Part shown: positions 31,139 to 42,145 of the stretch, piece by piece | Position numbering within the stretch: the first letter of the stretch is position 1 | How the letters are laid out: every line of letters begins with the position of its first letter | Source of the DNA: Corynebacterium pilosum DSM 20521 = CIP 103422 | GTDB lineage: Bacteria; Actinomycetota; Actinomycetes; Mycobacteriales; Mycobacteriaceae | Length of the DNA stretch: 64,000 nt | NCBI RefSeq assembly: GCF_000373805.1 | Contig: NZ_KB892450.1 | Span: 1-64,000, forward strand | Direction of reading: 5' to 3' | Translations under genes and position numbers: made by a program | The notes under the pieces: model-generated | Seen by the model: the letters and a program-made list of their open reading frames with translations, nothing else | Told to the model about the DNA's origin: nothing | Databases searched by the model: none

Positions 31139-34100
31139 CTACGCGATCGGATAAGTGCCATCCTCTCCGAGGCGCGCGTTCTCGTCGAGAAGCAACGCGA
31201 TCTCGGAAGACTTCGTGTGGCCCTCCACGAAGCGGCGGTTCTCGATCTGCGTGAACAGGTCAGCACGCCCGATCATGCCCGCCTCCAGACGGCCCGCGCC
31301 GTGGCGGAGACGGTCGGTGGCGCGCTCACGCCAGCTCTGCGCCGCGTCCTCGCCACGCTGCTGACGCAGTGCCGCGTAGAACACGCCCGGGTGCGCCAAC
31401 ACCAGCAGTGCGCCGACATGGCCGAAGCCCAGCGACGTCAACGCCGCCGCCTTCACGTTGCCCGCGCCCAGTGCAAGCGGTGCACGCAGCCAGACCAAGT
31501 TCTTCGACTTCGGCTCCAGCAGCGGATCCACACAGTCCAGTGACGCGTTCTGTGGCAGGTCGCCGGTGCGCAGCGCATCGATGATGCCGCCGGTCTGGAA
31601 CAGGGCTGCGCCTGCCTTGGAGTGGCCGGTGAGCGTCTTCTGGGAGATGACGTACATCGGCTTCTTCGGGTCGCGGCCGATCGCAGGCCACAGCAGGGAG
31701 TGCAGCTCGGACTCGTTCGGGTCGTTGGCGTTGGTGGAGGTGTCGTGCTTGGACAAGACACTGACATCGTCTGGGGTGAGCCCCAGGGACTTCAGGTTCT
31801 TCGCCAGGCGCGAGTTCTCCCCGCCGCGCGCAGCAGCCAGCACACCCAGGCCAGGGGCCGGGATGGAGGTGTGCGCACCATCGCCGAAGGATGAGGCGTA
31901 GCCGATGACCGCGTAGACCGGCAGGCCCAGCTCGGCCGCCAGCGAACCGCGGGCGATCAGCACCGTACCGCCGCCTTCAGCCTCGAGGAAGCCGCCACGA
32001 CGGCGGTCATTCGCACGAGAGATGAAGCGGTTGTGGATGCCCTGGTCGGTCATCTTCTTGGTCTCAGCGGTGGCGTTCATGTCGCCGAAGCCGGTCAGGG
32101 ATTCCACCTGCACGTCGTCGATACCGCCGGCGACCACGAAGTCCGCCTTGCCCAGCGCGATCTTGTCCACGGCCTCTTCCACGGACACCGCGGCGGTCGC
32201 ACACGCGCCGACCGGGTGAATCATGGAACCGTAGCCGCCGACCAGCGACTGCATCACGTGCGCTGCCACAACGTTCGGCAGTGCTTCCTGCAGGATGTCG
32301 CTCGGGCGTTCCTCGCCCAGGAAGCGGGTGACGAACACCTTGTGCAGGGATTCGATGCCGCCGATACCGGTGCCCTGGGTCGTGGAGACCTGGGCTGGGT
32401 GGATCGCCTGCATCAGCTCTGCCGGGGTGAAGCCAGCGGAGATGAACGCATCGATCGCGGTGACCAGGTTCCACACCGCGATGCGGTCCAGTCCGTCGAT
32501 CATCTGCGCCGGGATGCCCCAGTTAGCAGGGTCGAAGTCGTCCGGGATCTGGCCCGCGACGGTGCGGGTCAGGGTCGCCTTGCGCGGCACGCGCGCGGTG
32601 GCGCCTGCCTTGCGGGTGACGGTCCATTCGCCGTCGACCTCGGCGACCTCGGTCTTGTCTGGGTCGGCTTCCTCGATGTCGCGGGCCTCGGCCTCGTTCG
32701 CGACGGTAAACGTGATGTCGCGGTCGAGGAAGACCTCGGTGGCATCGATCGAGCCCTGGTCGGTGAGGAAGTACTTGTCGGTCAGGGTGCGGATACCGGA
32801 GCGCGCCACGACTTCGTCGCGGAAGCGGTCGTAGATATCCTCTTCCTTCACTTCCTCACCGCTGGAGGTGACGTACCAGCCTGGGTTCGGATCCTCGTTC
32901 CATTCGACGAGGTTCATCATCCACGCCAGTTCCAGGACGCCGGCGGCGGTCAGTTCGGCATCGCCGTCACGCTGGATGCCGTATTCCGCTTCACGACGAG
33001 TGCGTCCCAGACCCCAGGAGGACACCTCGCCCAGGCCGACGACGACGATCATGTCATCGAGGTTGCAGGTGACCTCGCCGACTTCTGCCTCGACTGGCTG
33101 GGTTGGGTGCGCGATATTCGGCAGTGCCTTGATGGTGACTGGGGCCTCGAGCGTCTCTCCGCTCTTTTCGTCCGCGCCAGCGGCCGCCGCTTCCTTCGCC
33201 ATGTCAGGCAGGGAGATCGGCGAATCGCCCAGGCCGCCGGTGAGGTCCAGCTCGATCGGTGCGTCCGCAGCCTTGGCGCGGCTCTCCTTGGAGGCTAGGC
33301 CAACCAGCTCGGAGGAGATTTCCTCAGGGCTCCACACGTGGATGCCCTTCTCCTTGGCGGTATCGACCATGAAGTCATTGCCGCCCATCAGGCCGGTGCC
33401 GGCAACCCAACCAATCTTCGCCTGGGCCAGGGTGACGCCTTCTGGCCAGCCGGCCTCAGCACCCCACTTCGCCAGGATGGCATCGAGGGCTGCCTTGACC
33501 TCGCCGTAGGCGCCATCGCCGCCGAACATGCCGCGGTTCGGGGAACCAGGCAGAACGACGTGGGTGCGGGTGGCGGGGAAGTCGTCGGCACGCTGCGCCA
33601 GCTCGGACAGGCCAGCGATGGTGCGCTCCACGGACCACAGCAGCAGGCGGGTCTGGTTTTCGGCGGCTGGGCCGGCGTCGGCAAGCGAGCCAGAGACCGA
33701 CGGCGCCGCAAACGGGTACGCCAAGGTCGGTGTGAGCGCAGGCTTGATGATCTTGACCTCGTTGCCCACGGTCTCACGCTGCTCGGAGCCAATCCAGTCA
33801 ATCAGCGCGTCAATGTCGCGGTAGCTGGAGAGGTTCGCAGGAACCACCCACAGCTGCGCGCCAACAGAGGCATTGTCCTTGTACAGCGTGCGCGCGAATT
33901 CCTTGCGCGCCTGGCTGACGTTGGACGCCGTCATGATCACGGTCGCACCACCAGCAAGCAGCTTTTCGACGACCGCTGTGGCGATCGAATCAGGCGCAGC
34001 ACCGGTGACCAGTGCGACATCGCCGGCGAACTCTTCCTCGGCCTCCTCGCGGGCGACCGTGGCGATCTCGCGCAGCAGCTCCACGTTCTGGTAGCCGTTG

Positions 34101-37100
34101 TCGGCATACCATTCTGCCTGCTCAGCGACCGTGGTGCCGGTGCCGGCGAAGCGGCTGGCTTCCAGAGTCATCTCTCCTAGCGCAATGCGGGCGAGGTCCT
34201 CGCGGGCTTGGGCCCAGCGGTCGTCGAAAAGCACCGCGCGGCGCGCATCGAAGACCGGGGTGACCAGCTTGACCCAGCCGGAGCCCAGCTCTGCTTCGAC
34301 GGTGTCGATGACAGTGGTGTCCAGGCCCTCGGTCTCTGGAGCAGCCGAAAGGTCCACGCCCAGCTTGTCCAGCAGGGTGCGTGCGGTGGAGACCAGGGTG
34401 TCCTTCATCTCGTCGGCGTAGGCATCGAGTGCGGCCGAGTCGACCACACCGCCGCCACCGCCCGAGCCGCCGGAAGCCAGGGACACGGACACACCATGGC
34501 GGGAGGCGACGGACTGCACTGCGGCGTCGACAAGCGCGTCCACGTCAGCCTTCGACGACGCGGAGATCGGGATCGTTGCCAGCGTTCCGCCGCGCACGGA
34601 CTCCTCGTCGCGCGAGCCCAGCAGGATCTCTGCCTCAACGCGGGCAACCCACGACTCTGGCAGGCCCCACGCGCCGGAGACGCGCTCGCCGACGTAAGCC
34701 GGCTTCACACCGGCAGCACCGGTGAGCTGGCGCAGGCGGGCAGTAACCGCCTCAGAGAGGACGGAGCCGAAAGGCTTGTAGCCAGGCGCCGCGGTCTTGA
34801 CCTTCTCGCGCAAGGTTGCCACGTCTGCGTCGGCGGCGCCGTCGATGGCAGGCACGCCGATTTCCGCAGACATGTCCATGAGCAGCTGGTTACGACGAGA
34901 GGACACGCCGTTGGTCAGTTCTTCGACGGTGTCGGTGTCGTTGATCTGCTCCAAGCGCATCTTGTTCTGGAAGCTGAACAGCACCATGATCGCGTCCGCC
35001 GCGGTGAACGGCAGGTCGGGCGCGTCGGCGCCGGAGCCGCCACCGGATGCAGCAGGAGCTGGCGCGGGTGCGCTCGCGGGTTCTGGGGTGGCCGGGGCAG
35101 CCTCGGCCTGAGCTGGAGACTGTGCTGGCTCCTCGCCGCCTGCGGAAGCCGCGGAATCCTCGGCAGGCTCAGGAAGATCCTGCACAGGCGCCTCGACGAC
35201 ATCTCGCAGCATGACCTGATCCTGGTTCGCTTCCACGTTGAACACTGGGATGTGGTGGCCGATGACGTCCATCTCACGCTTTGCCAGGTTCGTCAGGGTT
35301 GGGCTGGACGCCAGGCCAACCTCGATCATCTGGTCGTTGGTGCGCAGCAGCAGGTCCTGGGTCTCAATCCAGCGCACAGGCGATGCGAACTGCCACGCCA
35401 GCAGCTCGATGAGCAGCGTGCGCGCCAGGGTATTGGCATCGGTGTTTTCTGGAGTGACATTCTTCAGGCGCTCGGTGGGGACCTCGTCCTTGATGGAATC
35501 GATGAAGTCCTGAGTCAGCTCGAAGGGGCGGGCCACCAGGTTCGGGACGTAGCGGTTCTCCAGCGCCTCAATATCGATCTCTGCTGGCAGCAGCTCGTCG
35601 AGCTTCTCAGCGAACGCAGGCACGCCGTCGCGCAGGACGGAGGAGTGGAATGGCACGTCGATGCCAGGGACGGTGACGTAGGCGCGGTCGCGGATCGCGT
35701 TCGCCTCTGCCTTCAGCGCCGCCAGCCCCTTCTTGGTACCCGCAATGGAGTACTGCTGGCCAGCGATGTTGTAGTTGACGATCTGCAGGAACTCGCCGGT
35801 CTTCTCAGACACGCTCGCGACATAGTCCTCCACCTCGTCGGCAGACACACCGATCATGTTCGGGCGCAGCGCACCCATGCCGTAATCGGAATTGCCTTCC
35901 TCATCGCGCGGTACCAGCGAGCCCATAGCGGAGCCACGAGAGTAGACCACGTCGATGACTGCCTCGAGGTCGAAAATATTCGCGAGAGACGCCAGCGCGG
36001 TGTACTCGCCCAGCGAGTGGCCCGCGTACATGGAGTTCGACGCCAATGCATCAGCCTCACGCAGACGCTCGGTCTGCGCATAAGCGACGACGGCCAGCGC
36101 GACCTGGGTGAACTGCGTCAGGTGCAGCACGCCCTGTGGGTGGCGGAACGTCGTGCCCTTAACGACGAGCTCTGTGGGGTTCTCGTCGATAATGCGCTGG
36201 ATGCTAAAGCCCAGTGCTTCGCGGGTGTGGCGGTCGGCGCGGCGCCAGATCTCACGCGCAGCTGGAGATGCGTCGCGGTCGGACTTGCCCATGCCCTCGG
36301 TCTGGATACCCTGACCTGGGAACACGTAGGCAGTCTTCGGCTGTGCCAGCAGCGCCTGGCCGACGGAGACGACCTCGCCGTCGATGCGGCAGGTCACCTC
36401 GAGGGCCTTGTGGATGCCCTTGCGGCCCACGCGCTCGACGGTGATCTCCACCTCATCGTTCAGCTGCACCATGCCGTACATGGAGTAGGTCCAGCCCACG
36501 ACCTCGCCGTGGCGCGCTGCCAGGTGCTGGGCGGTGGCGGACAGCCACATGCCGTGCACCAGCGGGGCCTGCAGATTGACCAGGCCGGACGCGTTGTAGG
36601 AGGTGTGGATCGGGTTGTAGTCACCGGAGACCAGCGCGAACGGGGTCATGTCAGCCGGGGCGGTGACGGTGGCGCGGTCCACGAAGGAACGCGGGGTGGC
36701 CTCGATCTTGGTGGAGGACTTGCCGCCGCCGAACTCAGGAGCCGGAGTTGGCTGAGCCGTGCCGGTGGCGCGACCGCGGATGGCGAAGCGCTGCATCTGT
36801 GTAGCGACGACGTCCTGGGACTCGTGGTCGCGCAGCTCCAGTTCCACGGTGACGATGCGCCCGGAGACAGACTCGTCGATAGCCGTGCACTTGGAGGTCA
36901 CGTCGATGCGGCGGCCGTCGGCAAGCTCATGCAGCGGAACCCGCACATCAACAACATGGTTGAGGTGCACGGCGTTGAGCAGGCCCTCGATGACGGGGTA
37001 TCCGTCGGAAAGCTGACCGGAGCCCAGCGCGGTGTAGATCGCTGGCCAGCATGGGCCGACAAGGACGTCGGGCGTGCCGACGACGTTCTCGGCACCTGCA

Positions 37101-40100
37101 TCGGCGGAATCGCCACCGACAGGCAGGGCCGCGCCGGTGACATTGGTGTGAGCCGTCAGCAGGGAAGCGGGCAGGGTGAAGGAGTACTCCGCCACGCCGA
37201 AAGGCGCGTCCTCAGAGACGGATCCCTCGATGATCTGTGGCATCTCGGTGATCTCGTCGCCGGTCTCCGAGGTGGAGCCGACACCAGCAAGACCCTGCAG
37301 CAGTGCGAAGACGGAATCCGGCAGTCGCTCGTCGGACACGACAGGGGATGCGCCGGTGGCTACGCCCTCAGACAGGTCGAGCGGGATGGTGACTTCGCGC
37401 ACGTAGAACGGGCGCTGGTCTTCCGGCAGGTCATCCCAGTAGGAATCGGAGTTGATGCGGATCGACCACGCGCCGTCTTCGTCCTGGATCAGGTCATAAG
37501 CGTCATCGTCCATCTCATAGGCCGGGTTGGCCATGAGGTGGCCGTGCCACACGATGGTCGGTGCCGCCTTGATGAACTCCTCGGCGGTCGTGGCGTTAGC
37601 CAGGCGGGAGTACTGCTCGTTGACCTCGGCGCCAGCCTTCTCGAGCGCCTCGGTTGCGCCGGCTTCGAAACGGCCCAGCAGGTCAGCGACGGGCTCGTTC
37701 TTCTTCGTGATGCCAGCAACGGCCAGTGGGCCAGGGATGATGCGGACTTCGTCAGCGTCGTAACGCTCGTCCTGCGCCTGCCACAGGGTGTCCTTGCCGA
37801 ACCAGGTCTTCAAGTCGCCGTCGATGGCTGGGACCCACGGCATTGGCTTGACGTGCTTGTAGTGCAGGGAGATCCACCACGCGGCATCGCGCGGGCTCAC
37901 CGTGGTCTCGCGGGCCTCAGGGTAGGCCTCCAGCAGGCGGGCGGCCATGGCAGGTGCGTCGGCTACCTCGTCGATATCCGGGAAGAGGGTCTCGATATCG
38001 CCGTGGTCCGCGTCATTCAAGCGGGCTTCGACGCGGTGGAGCAGGTCGAAGAAGCGGTCATCCCAGGTGGGGTCGACGAATGGGTGTGCCAGTTCGACGA
38101 AGCGCTCGACCCACTCGGCGTACGTCATGGTTTCAACGTCGCCGAAGTATGGCTTGGAGGTCTTGTTGATCGCCTCGATGATCTCATCGCGGCGGTCCTG
38201 GTAGTCCTCCACGTCGGTTGCCGTGATCAGGCGGGAAGCCGCTGCGAAGGAGTTGTCCAAGTCGTGGATATCGGCCAGCAGGTGCGACTGGGAGGAGGCG
38301 ACACCGTTGCGGCCGGTGCCGCGGGAGACCCAGCCGCCGTTGTCGTCGGCAGCGATACCAGCGGTGTTGACCAGCAGGTCCTTGACGGAATCGGTGGCCT
38401 TGGCCTCCTTGGTCGCCATGGCGACGGTGCCGATGAACACGGCATCGACAGGCATCGGGGCCAAGCCGTACTTCTCAGACCAGGTACCGGTGATGTAGGT
38501 CGCGGCCACCTCGGGGGCGTAGATGCCGCCGCCGACGGTGAGCAGCGCGTTCGGGTGCTGGCGGACCTCCGCGTAGGTATCCAGCAGCATGTCATCCAGG
38601 TTGGTCCAGGAGTGGTGGCCACCAGCGTGGCCGTCCTCGACCTGAATGATCACGGGGAAGTCCGGGTTCGCGGCAGCGATCTTCACCGCGTCGCGGATCT
38701 GCTTCGAGGTGCCCGGCTTGAAGGAAATGTAGGGGAAGCCGTCTGCCTTGAGCTGAGCGAGCAGCTCGGTGGCCTCGTCGACCTCAGGGATACCAGCGGA
38801 GATGCACACACCGTTGAAGGATGCGCCGGCAGCACGCGCCTTCGGCACGATGCGCGCCTGGCCGAACTGCAGGTTCCACAGGAAGCGGTCGAAGAACATG
38901 GTGTTGAACTGGGCGGTGCGGCCCGGCTCCAGGAAGGACTCCATCACGTCCTTGTGATGGGTAAAGACCTCGTCGGAGTACATGCCGCCGCCGGCCATCT
39001 CCGTCCAGTAGCCAGCGTTGGCGGCAGCCGCGACGATCTCACCGTCAGCCGAGGTCGGCGTCATGCCACCCAGCATGATCGGCGACAAGCCAGTCACGGT
39101 GGAGAAGCGGGTCTGGGTATAGGTCTTGCCGTCAGGCAGACGAACCAGGCGCGGCGCGAACTGGGAGTAGTCCACCGCCTCAGGAAGCTCGGCGCCCGGG
39201 GTGGCCAGGTCATCGCGTGCCGACGAAGAATCAGCCGTGACAACAGCCACACCAAACCCGTGGGTGAGCTTGGATGTGATGGTGGCCAAGGACTTGTCCA
39301 GCGCCACAATATGGGTGACGCCCTCGTCGATAAGTTCCGTAATCTTGTTTGGCCAGTTGTGCTGGTCGTGCAGGATGGCGCGGGCCAGGTCGCGGGCGGA
39401 GAACTCGCCTAGGTCAATGCCGCACTGCTCAGCCCAGGTGGCGGCCAGCTGAGCGGCCTGCTCGGTGGCGTCGGTGTTGCCGTGGAATGGGTAGGCGACG
39501 GGGAGCTCGTCGAAAAGCGGGTTCATCTCCGCGCCACCGAACTCGGCGGCCTCAAGCTGCGCGTTGAAGGATTCTGCGGCGGATTCGATCGCCGTGCGCG
39601 CAGCCTCCAAGGCTTCCGGCGTGCCAGAGAGCACTGCGTGGCGGGGGCCATTGATCACGGCGACCTGTGCGCCGGAATCTTCCACCAGCTCGGTGACCTC
39701 CTCGACGAACAGGCCGCGGACGGAGAGCATGTGGGGGCGCTCATCGGTTGCGCCATGCACGTGCGAAGCAGCCGTGCCCAGCAGCAGAGCAAAGGCCAGA
39801 GCCTGCTCTGGGTGGCGGGCGGCAACCACACCCAGGGAGCCCTGGGAGTGGCCGACCAGCTGCGTGTCGGTGATGTCTAAGCCCAGATCGCGCAGCTGTT
39901 CCACCGCGGCGATCTGACCCAGCACGATGCCCGGAACGGACACAGCCGGGTGCACATCGATGTTCTGCGCAGCAGCGGAAGCGTCCTCCTCGATCAGCTC
40001 GCGCAGGCGCTCGTTGGTACCAGGCACGGTGGAGGCCAGCAGGCGGGCGAGAGGGCCCGTCGTGGTGCGTGCGCGGTCCAGCAAGTCGCTGAGGCGGCTG

Positions 40101-40210
40101 CGTGTCATGGGGGAGGTGGCGGCGTCGGCAAGCGTGGCCTGCCAGTTGGAACCCTGCCCTGCGAATGCGAGGGCCGGTTTCGTCATAGCCAGAAGTGGCG
40201 TCAAAGTCAT
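31139..40210 (-). CDS. fas: Type I fatty acid synthase (FAS-I)
   Basis: The 3023-residue multienzyme makes the long acyl chains used for phospholipids and corynomycolates. Domains in order: acyltransferase (Ser122 in GHSQGS); enoyl reductase (EDGHAGGHHSW, about 525-535); dehydratase (SGDYNPIHTSYNASG, about 1197); malonyl/palmitoyl transferase (Ser1399 in GHSLGEY); Ala/Pro linker (about 1680-1740); acyl carrier (GVSSRRNQ, about 1770); ketoreductase (about 2080-2330); ketosynthase (Cys2670 in VGACATAAVS). No phosphopantetheinyl transferase domain follows the ketosynthase, as in other bacterial FAS-I, so a separate AcpS is needed. ATG at 40210 follows AAGGA. Corynebacteria have one or two FAS-I genes; which one this is cannot be told. 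Confidence 0.96.
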   Translation of the reverse strand: MTLTPLLAMTKPALAFAGQGSNWQATLADAATSPMTRSRLSDLLDRARTTTGPLARLLASTVPGTNERLRELIEEDASAAAQNIDVHPAVSVPGIVLGQIAAVEQLRDLGLDITDTQLVGHSQGSLGVVAARHPEQALAFALLLGTAASHVHGATDERPHMLSVRGLFVEEVTELVEDSGAQVAVINGPRHAVLSGTPEALEAARTAIESAAESFNAQLEAAEFGGAEMNPLFDELPVAYPFHGNTDATEQAAQLAATWAEQCGIDLGEFSARDLARAILHDQHNWPNKITELIDEGVTHIVALDKSLATITSKLTHGFGVAVVTADSSSARDDLATPGAELPEAVDYSQFAPRLVRLPDGKTYTQTRFSTVTGLSPIMLGGMTPTSADGEIVAAAANAGYWTEMAGGGMYSDEVFTHHKDVMESFLEPGRTAQFNTMFFDRFLWNLQFGQARIVPKARAAGASFNGVCISAGIPEVDEATELLAQLKADGFPYISFKPGTSKQIRDAVKIAAANPDFPVIIQVEDGHAGGHHSWTNLDDMLLDTYAEVRQHPNALLTVGGGIYAPEVAATYITGTWSEKYGLAPMPVDAVFIGTVAMATKEAKATDSVKDLLVNTAGIAADDNGGWVSRGTGRNGVASSQSHLLADIHDLDNSFAAASRLITATDVEDYQDRRDEIIEAINKTSKPYFGDVETMTYAEWVERFVELAHPFVDPTWDDRFFDLLHRVEARLNDADHGDIETLFPDIDEVADAPAMAARLLEAYPEARETTVSPRDAAWWISLHYKHVKPMPWVPAIDGDLKTWFGKDTLWQAQDERYDADEVRIIPGPLAVAGITKKNEPVADLLGRFEAGATEALEKAGAEVNEQYSRLANATTAEEFIKAAPTIVWHGHLMANPAYEMDDDAYDLIQDEDGAWSIRINSDSYWDDLPEDQRPFYVREVTIPLDLSEGVATGASPVVSDERLPDSVFALLQGLAGVGSTSETGDEITEMPQIIEGSVSEDAPFGVAEYSFTLPASLLTAHTNVTGAALPVGGDSADAGAENVVGTPDVLVGPCWPAIYTALGSGQLSDGYPVIEGLLNAVHLNHVVDVRVPLHELADGRRIDVTSKCTAIDESVSGRIVTVELELRDHESQDVVATQMQRFAIRGRATGTAQPTPAPEFGGGKSSTKIEATPRSFVDRATVTAPADMTPFALVSGDYNPIHTSYNASGLVNLQAPLVHGMWLSATAQHLAARHGEVVGWTYSMYGMVQLNDEVEITVERVGRKGIHKALEVTCRIDGEVVSVGQALLAQPKTAYVFPGQGIQTEGMGKSDRDASPAAREIWRRADRHTREALGFSIQRIIDENPTELVVKGTTFRHPQGVLHLTQFTQVALAVVAYAQTERLREADALASNSMYAGHSLGEYTALASLANIFDLEAVIDVVYSRGSAMGSLVPRDEEGNSDYGMGALRPNMIGVSADEVEDYVASVSEKTGEFLQIVNYNIAGQQYSIAGTKKGLAALKAEANAIRDRAYVTVPGIDVPFHSSVLRDGVPAFAEKLDELLPAEIDIEALENRYVPNLVARPFELTQDFIDSIKDEVPTERLKNVTPENTDANTLARTLLIELLAWQFASPVRWIETQDLLLRTNDQMIEVGLASSPTLTNLAKREMDVIGHHIPVFNVEANQDQVMLRDVVEAPVQDLPEPAEDSAASAGGEEPAQSPAQAEAAPATPEPASAPAPAPAASGGGSGADAPDLPFTAADAIMVLFSFQNKMRLEQINDTDTVEELTNGVSSRRNQLLMDMSAEIGVPAIDGAADADVATLREKVKTAAPGYKPFGSVLSEAVTARLRQLTGAAGVKPAYVGERVSGAWGLPESWVARVEAEILLGSRDEESVRGGTLATIPISASSKADVDALVDAAVQSVASRHGVSVSLASGGSGGGGGVVDSAALDAYADEMKDTLVSTARTLLDKLGVDLSAAPETEGLDTTVIDTVEAELGSGWVKLVTPVFDARRAVLFDDRWAQAREDLARIALGEMTLEASRFAGTGTTVAEQAEWYADNGYQNVELLREIATVAREEAEEEFAGDVALVTGAAPDSIATAVVEKLLAGGATVIMTASNVSQARKEFARTLYKDNASVGAQLWVVPANLSSYRDIDALIDWIGSEQRETVGNEVKIIKPALTPTLAYPFAAPSVSGSLADAGPAAENQTRLLLWSVERTIAGLSELAQRADDFPATRTHVVLPGSPNRGMFGGDGAYGEVKAALDAILAKWGAEAGWPEGVTLAQAKIGWVAGTGLMGGNDFMVDTAKEKGIHVWSPEEISSELVGLASKESRAKAADAPIELDLTGGLGDSPISLPDMAKEAAAAGADEKSGETLEAPVTIKALPNIAHPTQPVEAEVGEVTCNLDDMIVVVGLGEVSSWGLGRTRREAEYGIQRDGDAELTAAGVLELAWMMNLVEWNEDPNPGWYVTSSGEEVKEEDIYDRFRDEVVARSGIRTLTDKYFLTDQGSIDATEVFLDRDITFTVANEAEARDIEEADPDKTEVAEVDGEWTVTRKAGATARVPRKATLTRTVAGQIPDDFDPANWGIPAQMIDGLDRIAVWNLVTAIDAFISAGFTPAELMQAIHPAQVSTTQGTGIGGIESLHKVFVTRFLGEERPSDILQEALPNVVAAHVMQSLVGGYGSMIHPVGACATAAVSVEEAVDKIALGKADFVVAGGIDDVQVESLTGFGDMNATAETKKMTDQGIHNRFISRANDRRRGGFLEAEGGGTVLIARGSLAAELGLPVYAVIGYASSFGDGAHTSIPAPGLGVLAAARGGENSRLAKNLKSLGLTPDDVSVLSKHDTSTNANDPNESELHSLLWPAIGRDPKKPMYVISQKTLTGHSKAGAALFQTGGIIDALRTGDLPQNASLDCVDPLLEPKSKNLVWLRAPLALGAGNVKAAALTSLGFGHVGALLVLAHPGVFYAALRQQRGEDAAQSWRERATDRLRHGAGRLEAGMIGRADLFTQIENRRFVEGHTKSSEIALLLDENARLGEDGTYPIA

Positions 40211-40384
40211 GCGTATGTTCCTTCGAAAGTCTGTTAGGGGGTAGAAACAGTACAACTATGAAACCGTAACCTACGCAGCCGTAGGAAGTCACCGACACGC
40301 CGACTATTGTGAGGGAACTCTCATGTTTTGGGTGGTTTGTTCCTCGGCGCGCGCTCAGAGCCTCCCGGCGCTAGCGTTAGGGGC

Positions 40385-42145
40385 ATGGAACACGACCTCG
40401 AGTCCACCATCCGCCACCTCCGCCACAGCCTGACCCACGAGGTAGGAAAACCCCAGTTCGCCGCCAGTATCGTGCGCACCGCCACCCAGCTCGCGATCGG
40501 CGGGCTGTACGACGAGGCCCTGTCGCTCGCCGCCCAAACAGAAGCACTGTTCCAAGACCCGGCCCATGCCACAGACGTGTACGGCGAATTCTTCAACGCG
40601 ATGGTGCACGCAGGCCAGGGGCATCGTCGTGTAGCGCGCTTCGGCGCCCCACGATGGCAAGAGCACCTGGGCATCGACCCGCAACACGTGACCTGCGCCG
40701 ACCTCGCCCGCCACTTTCCCGCCACCCCCGTTCCCCGCGGACCACACCTAGCGCGCGAGATGTTCGCCGGCACCTGCCTCGACGCACTTGATCCCGTCAT
40801 CGAAGACACCTTGGCCTTTCCCGCGCCGGGCACGCTTTTCGACGAACACCTGACCGCCTACGCGCGCATCCTGTGGGCGGTGCCGGGTATTTCTCATGGC
40901 ATCACACTGCCGGACTGGGTGACCGAGGACATGGAGCAGCTGCACTTCGCGGCGGTCTTTTCCGACGAAACCAGTGCTCTTGAGAACACGCCGGAACTTG
41001 TGGCTCGCGCCACTACCACCGCCGCGTCCCCGCGTGAACGCTCCTTCTGGGAGCTAAGTGCGCTGATGATGGTGCTGCTCAACCGCAGCCCGGAACACCA
41101 CCCAGCCGCCTACGACGTGGCCGTCCGCGCCCTGCCACTGGTCCTGCACGCCGGGCGTGGCGACGAACAGCAGCGGACCTGCTACCTGCTGGCCTACTCC
41201 ATGCGCATGTCGCTGGTCGCGGATTATGGCCGCACGCACGCGCTGCACTCTGTGCTGGATTACCTGGTGGGGCTCTCTACTACAAGGTCGGGGGACTACG
41301 CCGACGCCGCCGGTTTCCACACCGTTTTTAGCGTGGGTGGGCGACGTATTGATGCCGTTGCACTGCTTCACCGGGCGCACGAGATGCTGGAGGCGGACCC
41401 TGGGGCAGTCAAGGATCCCGCCCAGGCCCGCATCGACTACCACCGCAGCGTGGCGTTGAGTTTCGAGCGCTTGGGCTGCCACGCATCAGCAGGGGAGGCG
41501 GCACTGCGCGGGGCGGAGGTTGCGCGGACCGCAGGGTACGTCAGCGCCGAACTTGACGCCCTCACGCTGGCTGCTGATAACTACTGGCACGCCCACGATT
41601 TCGACCGCGCCCTCGACACCTACAACGCCACCCACATAGGCAAAGACACCCGACCGGGCCAGCGCTGCGCGGTCCTGGCGAGCGGGCTGCGCCTGGTCAG
41701 CATCTTTTCCCCCGAAGAGCTGGCGCAGCACTGGCCAGGAAGCTTCGGCGCGTACCAGGCTGCGGTGGAAGCCGCCGTTGAGGATGAGGAAGAACAGCCC
41801 GCTGCCAGCCGCGTATGTGGCATGCTTCTCGACGACATCCTGCCGATTCTCATCGAGCGCCAAGAACTAGCCCGCGCGCACGAATTCACCTCATGGGCAG
41901 GCAAAACCTTCGGCGGCGGAGTCGCGCGCACGCCGGTACACGCCACCCTGCAGTTTGAGATCCTGTCCTGGCAGGCCTCCGTGCTGGCCTATTCCGGAAT
42001 GCACGACGAGGCTGCCCTGGTGCTGGAGTCTTACTGGGCCGGGGATCCGGAACGCGAGGAACTAGCACTCGGGGGCTTACGTCGTTTCGCGGCTAACGGC
42101 GCGAGCCCCGCCTACCAGCGTGTGCTGGATGGGCTGGGCTTTTAA
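40385..42145 (+). CDS. Unrecognised 586-residue alpha-helical-repeat (TPR-like) protein
   Basis: No named family is recognised. The protein is almost entirely helical with paired-helix units reminiscent of TPRs, for example IVRTATQLAIGGLYDEALSL, SFERLGCHASAGEAALRGAE, ALTLAADNYWHAHDFDRALD and FEILSWQASVLAYSGMHDEA. The last two match the TPR spacing of small and Ala residues best. There is no signal peptide, membrane segment or catalytic motif, so it is likely a cytoplasmic scaffold or regulator. It is divergent from FAS-I with 174 bp between starts. ATG at 40385 is used although the frame is open 57 bp further upstream. Its stop overlaps that of the CstR-like gene by 4 bp. Confidence 0.7.
   Translation: MEHDLESTIRHLRHSLTHEVGKPQFAASIVRTATQLAIGGLYDEALSLAAQTEALFQDPAHATDVYGEFFNAMVHAGQGHRRVARFGAPRWQEHLGIDPQHVTCADLARHFPATPVPRGPHLAREMFAGTCLDALDPVIEDTLAFPAPGTLFDEHLTAYARILWAVPGISHGITLPDWVTEDMEQLHFAAVFSDETSALENTPELVARATTTAASPRERSFWELSALMMVLLNRSPEHHPAAYDVAVRALPLVLHAGRGDEQQRTCYLLAYSMRMSLVADYGRTHALHSVLDYLVGLSTTRSGDYADAAGFHTVFSVGGRRIDAVALLHRAHEMLEADPGAVKDPAQARIDYHRSVALSFERLGCHASAGEAALRGAEVARTAGYVSAELDALTLAADNYWHAHDFDRALDTYNATHIGKDTRPGQRCAVLASGLRLVSIFSPEELAQHWPGSFGAYQAAVEAAVEDEEEQPAASRVCGMLLDDILPILIERQELARAHEFTSWAGKTFGGGVARTPVHATLQFEILSWQASVLAYSGMHDEAALVLESYWAGDPEREELALGGLRRFAANGASPAYQRVLDGLGF

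Noticed and set aside
34208..39412. A 1734-codon open frame on the plus strand
   Set aside because: It lies fully antisense to FAS-I, whose domain motifs are unambiguous. It is a shadow frame created by GC-rich codon bias and has no ribosome-binding site or recognisable domain.
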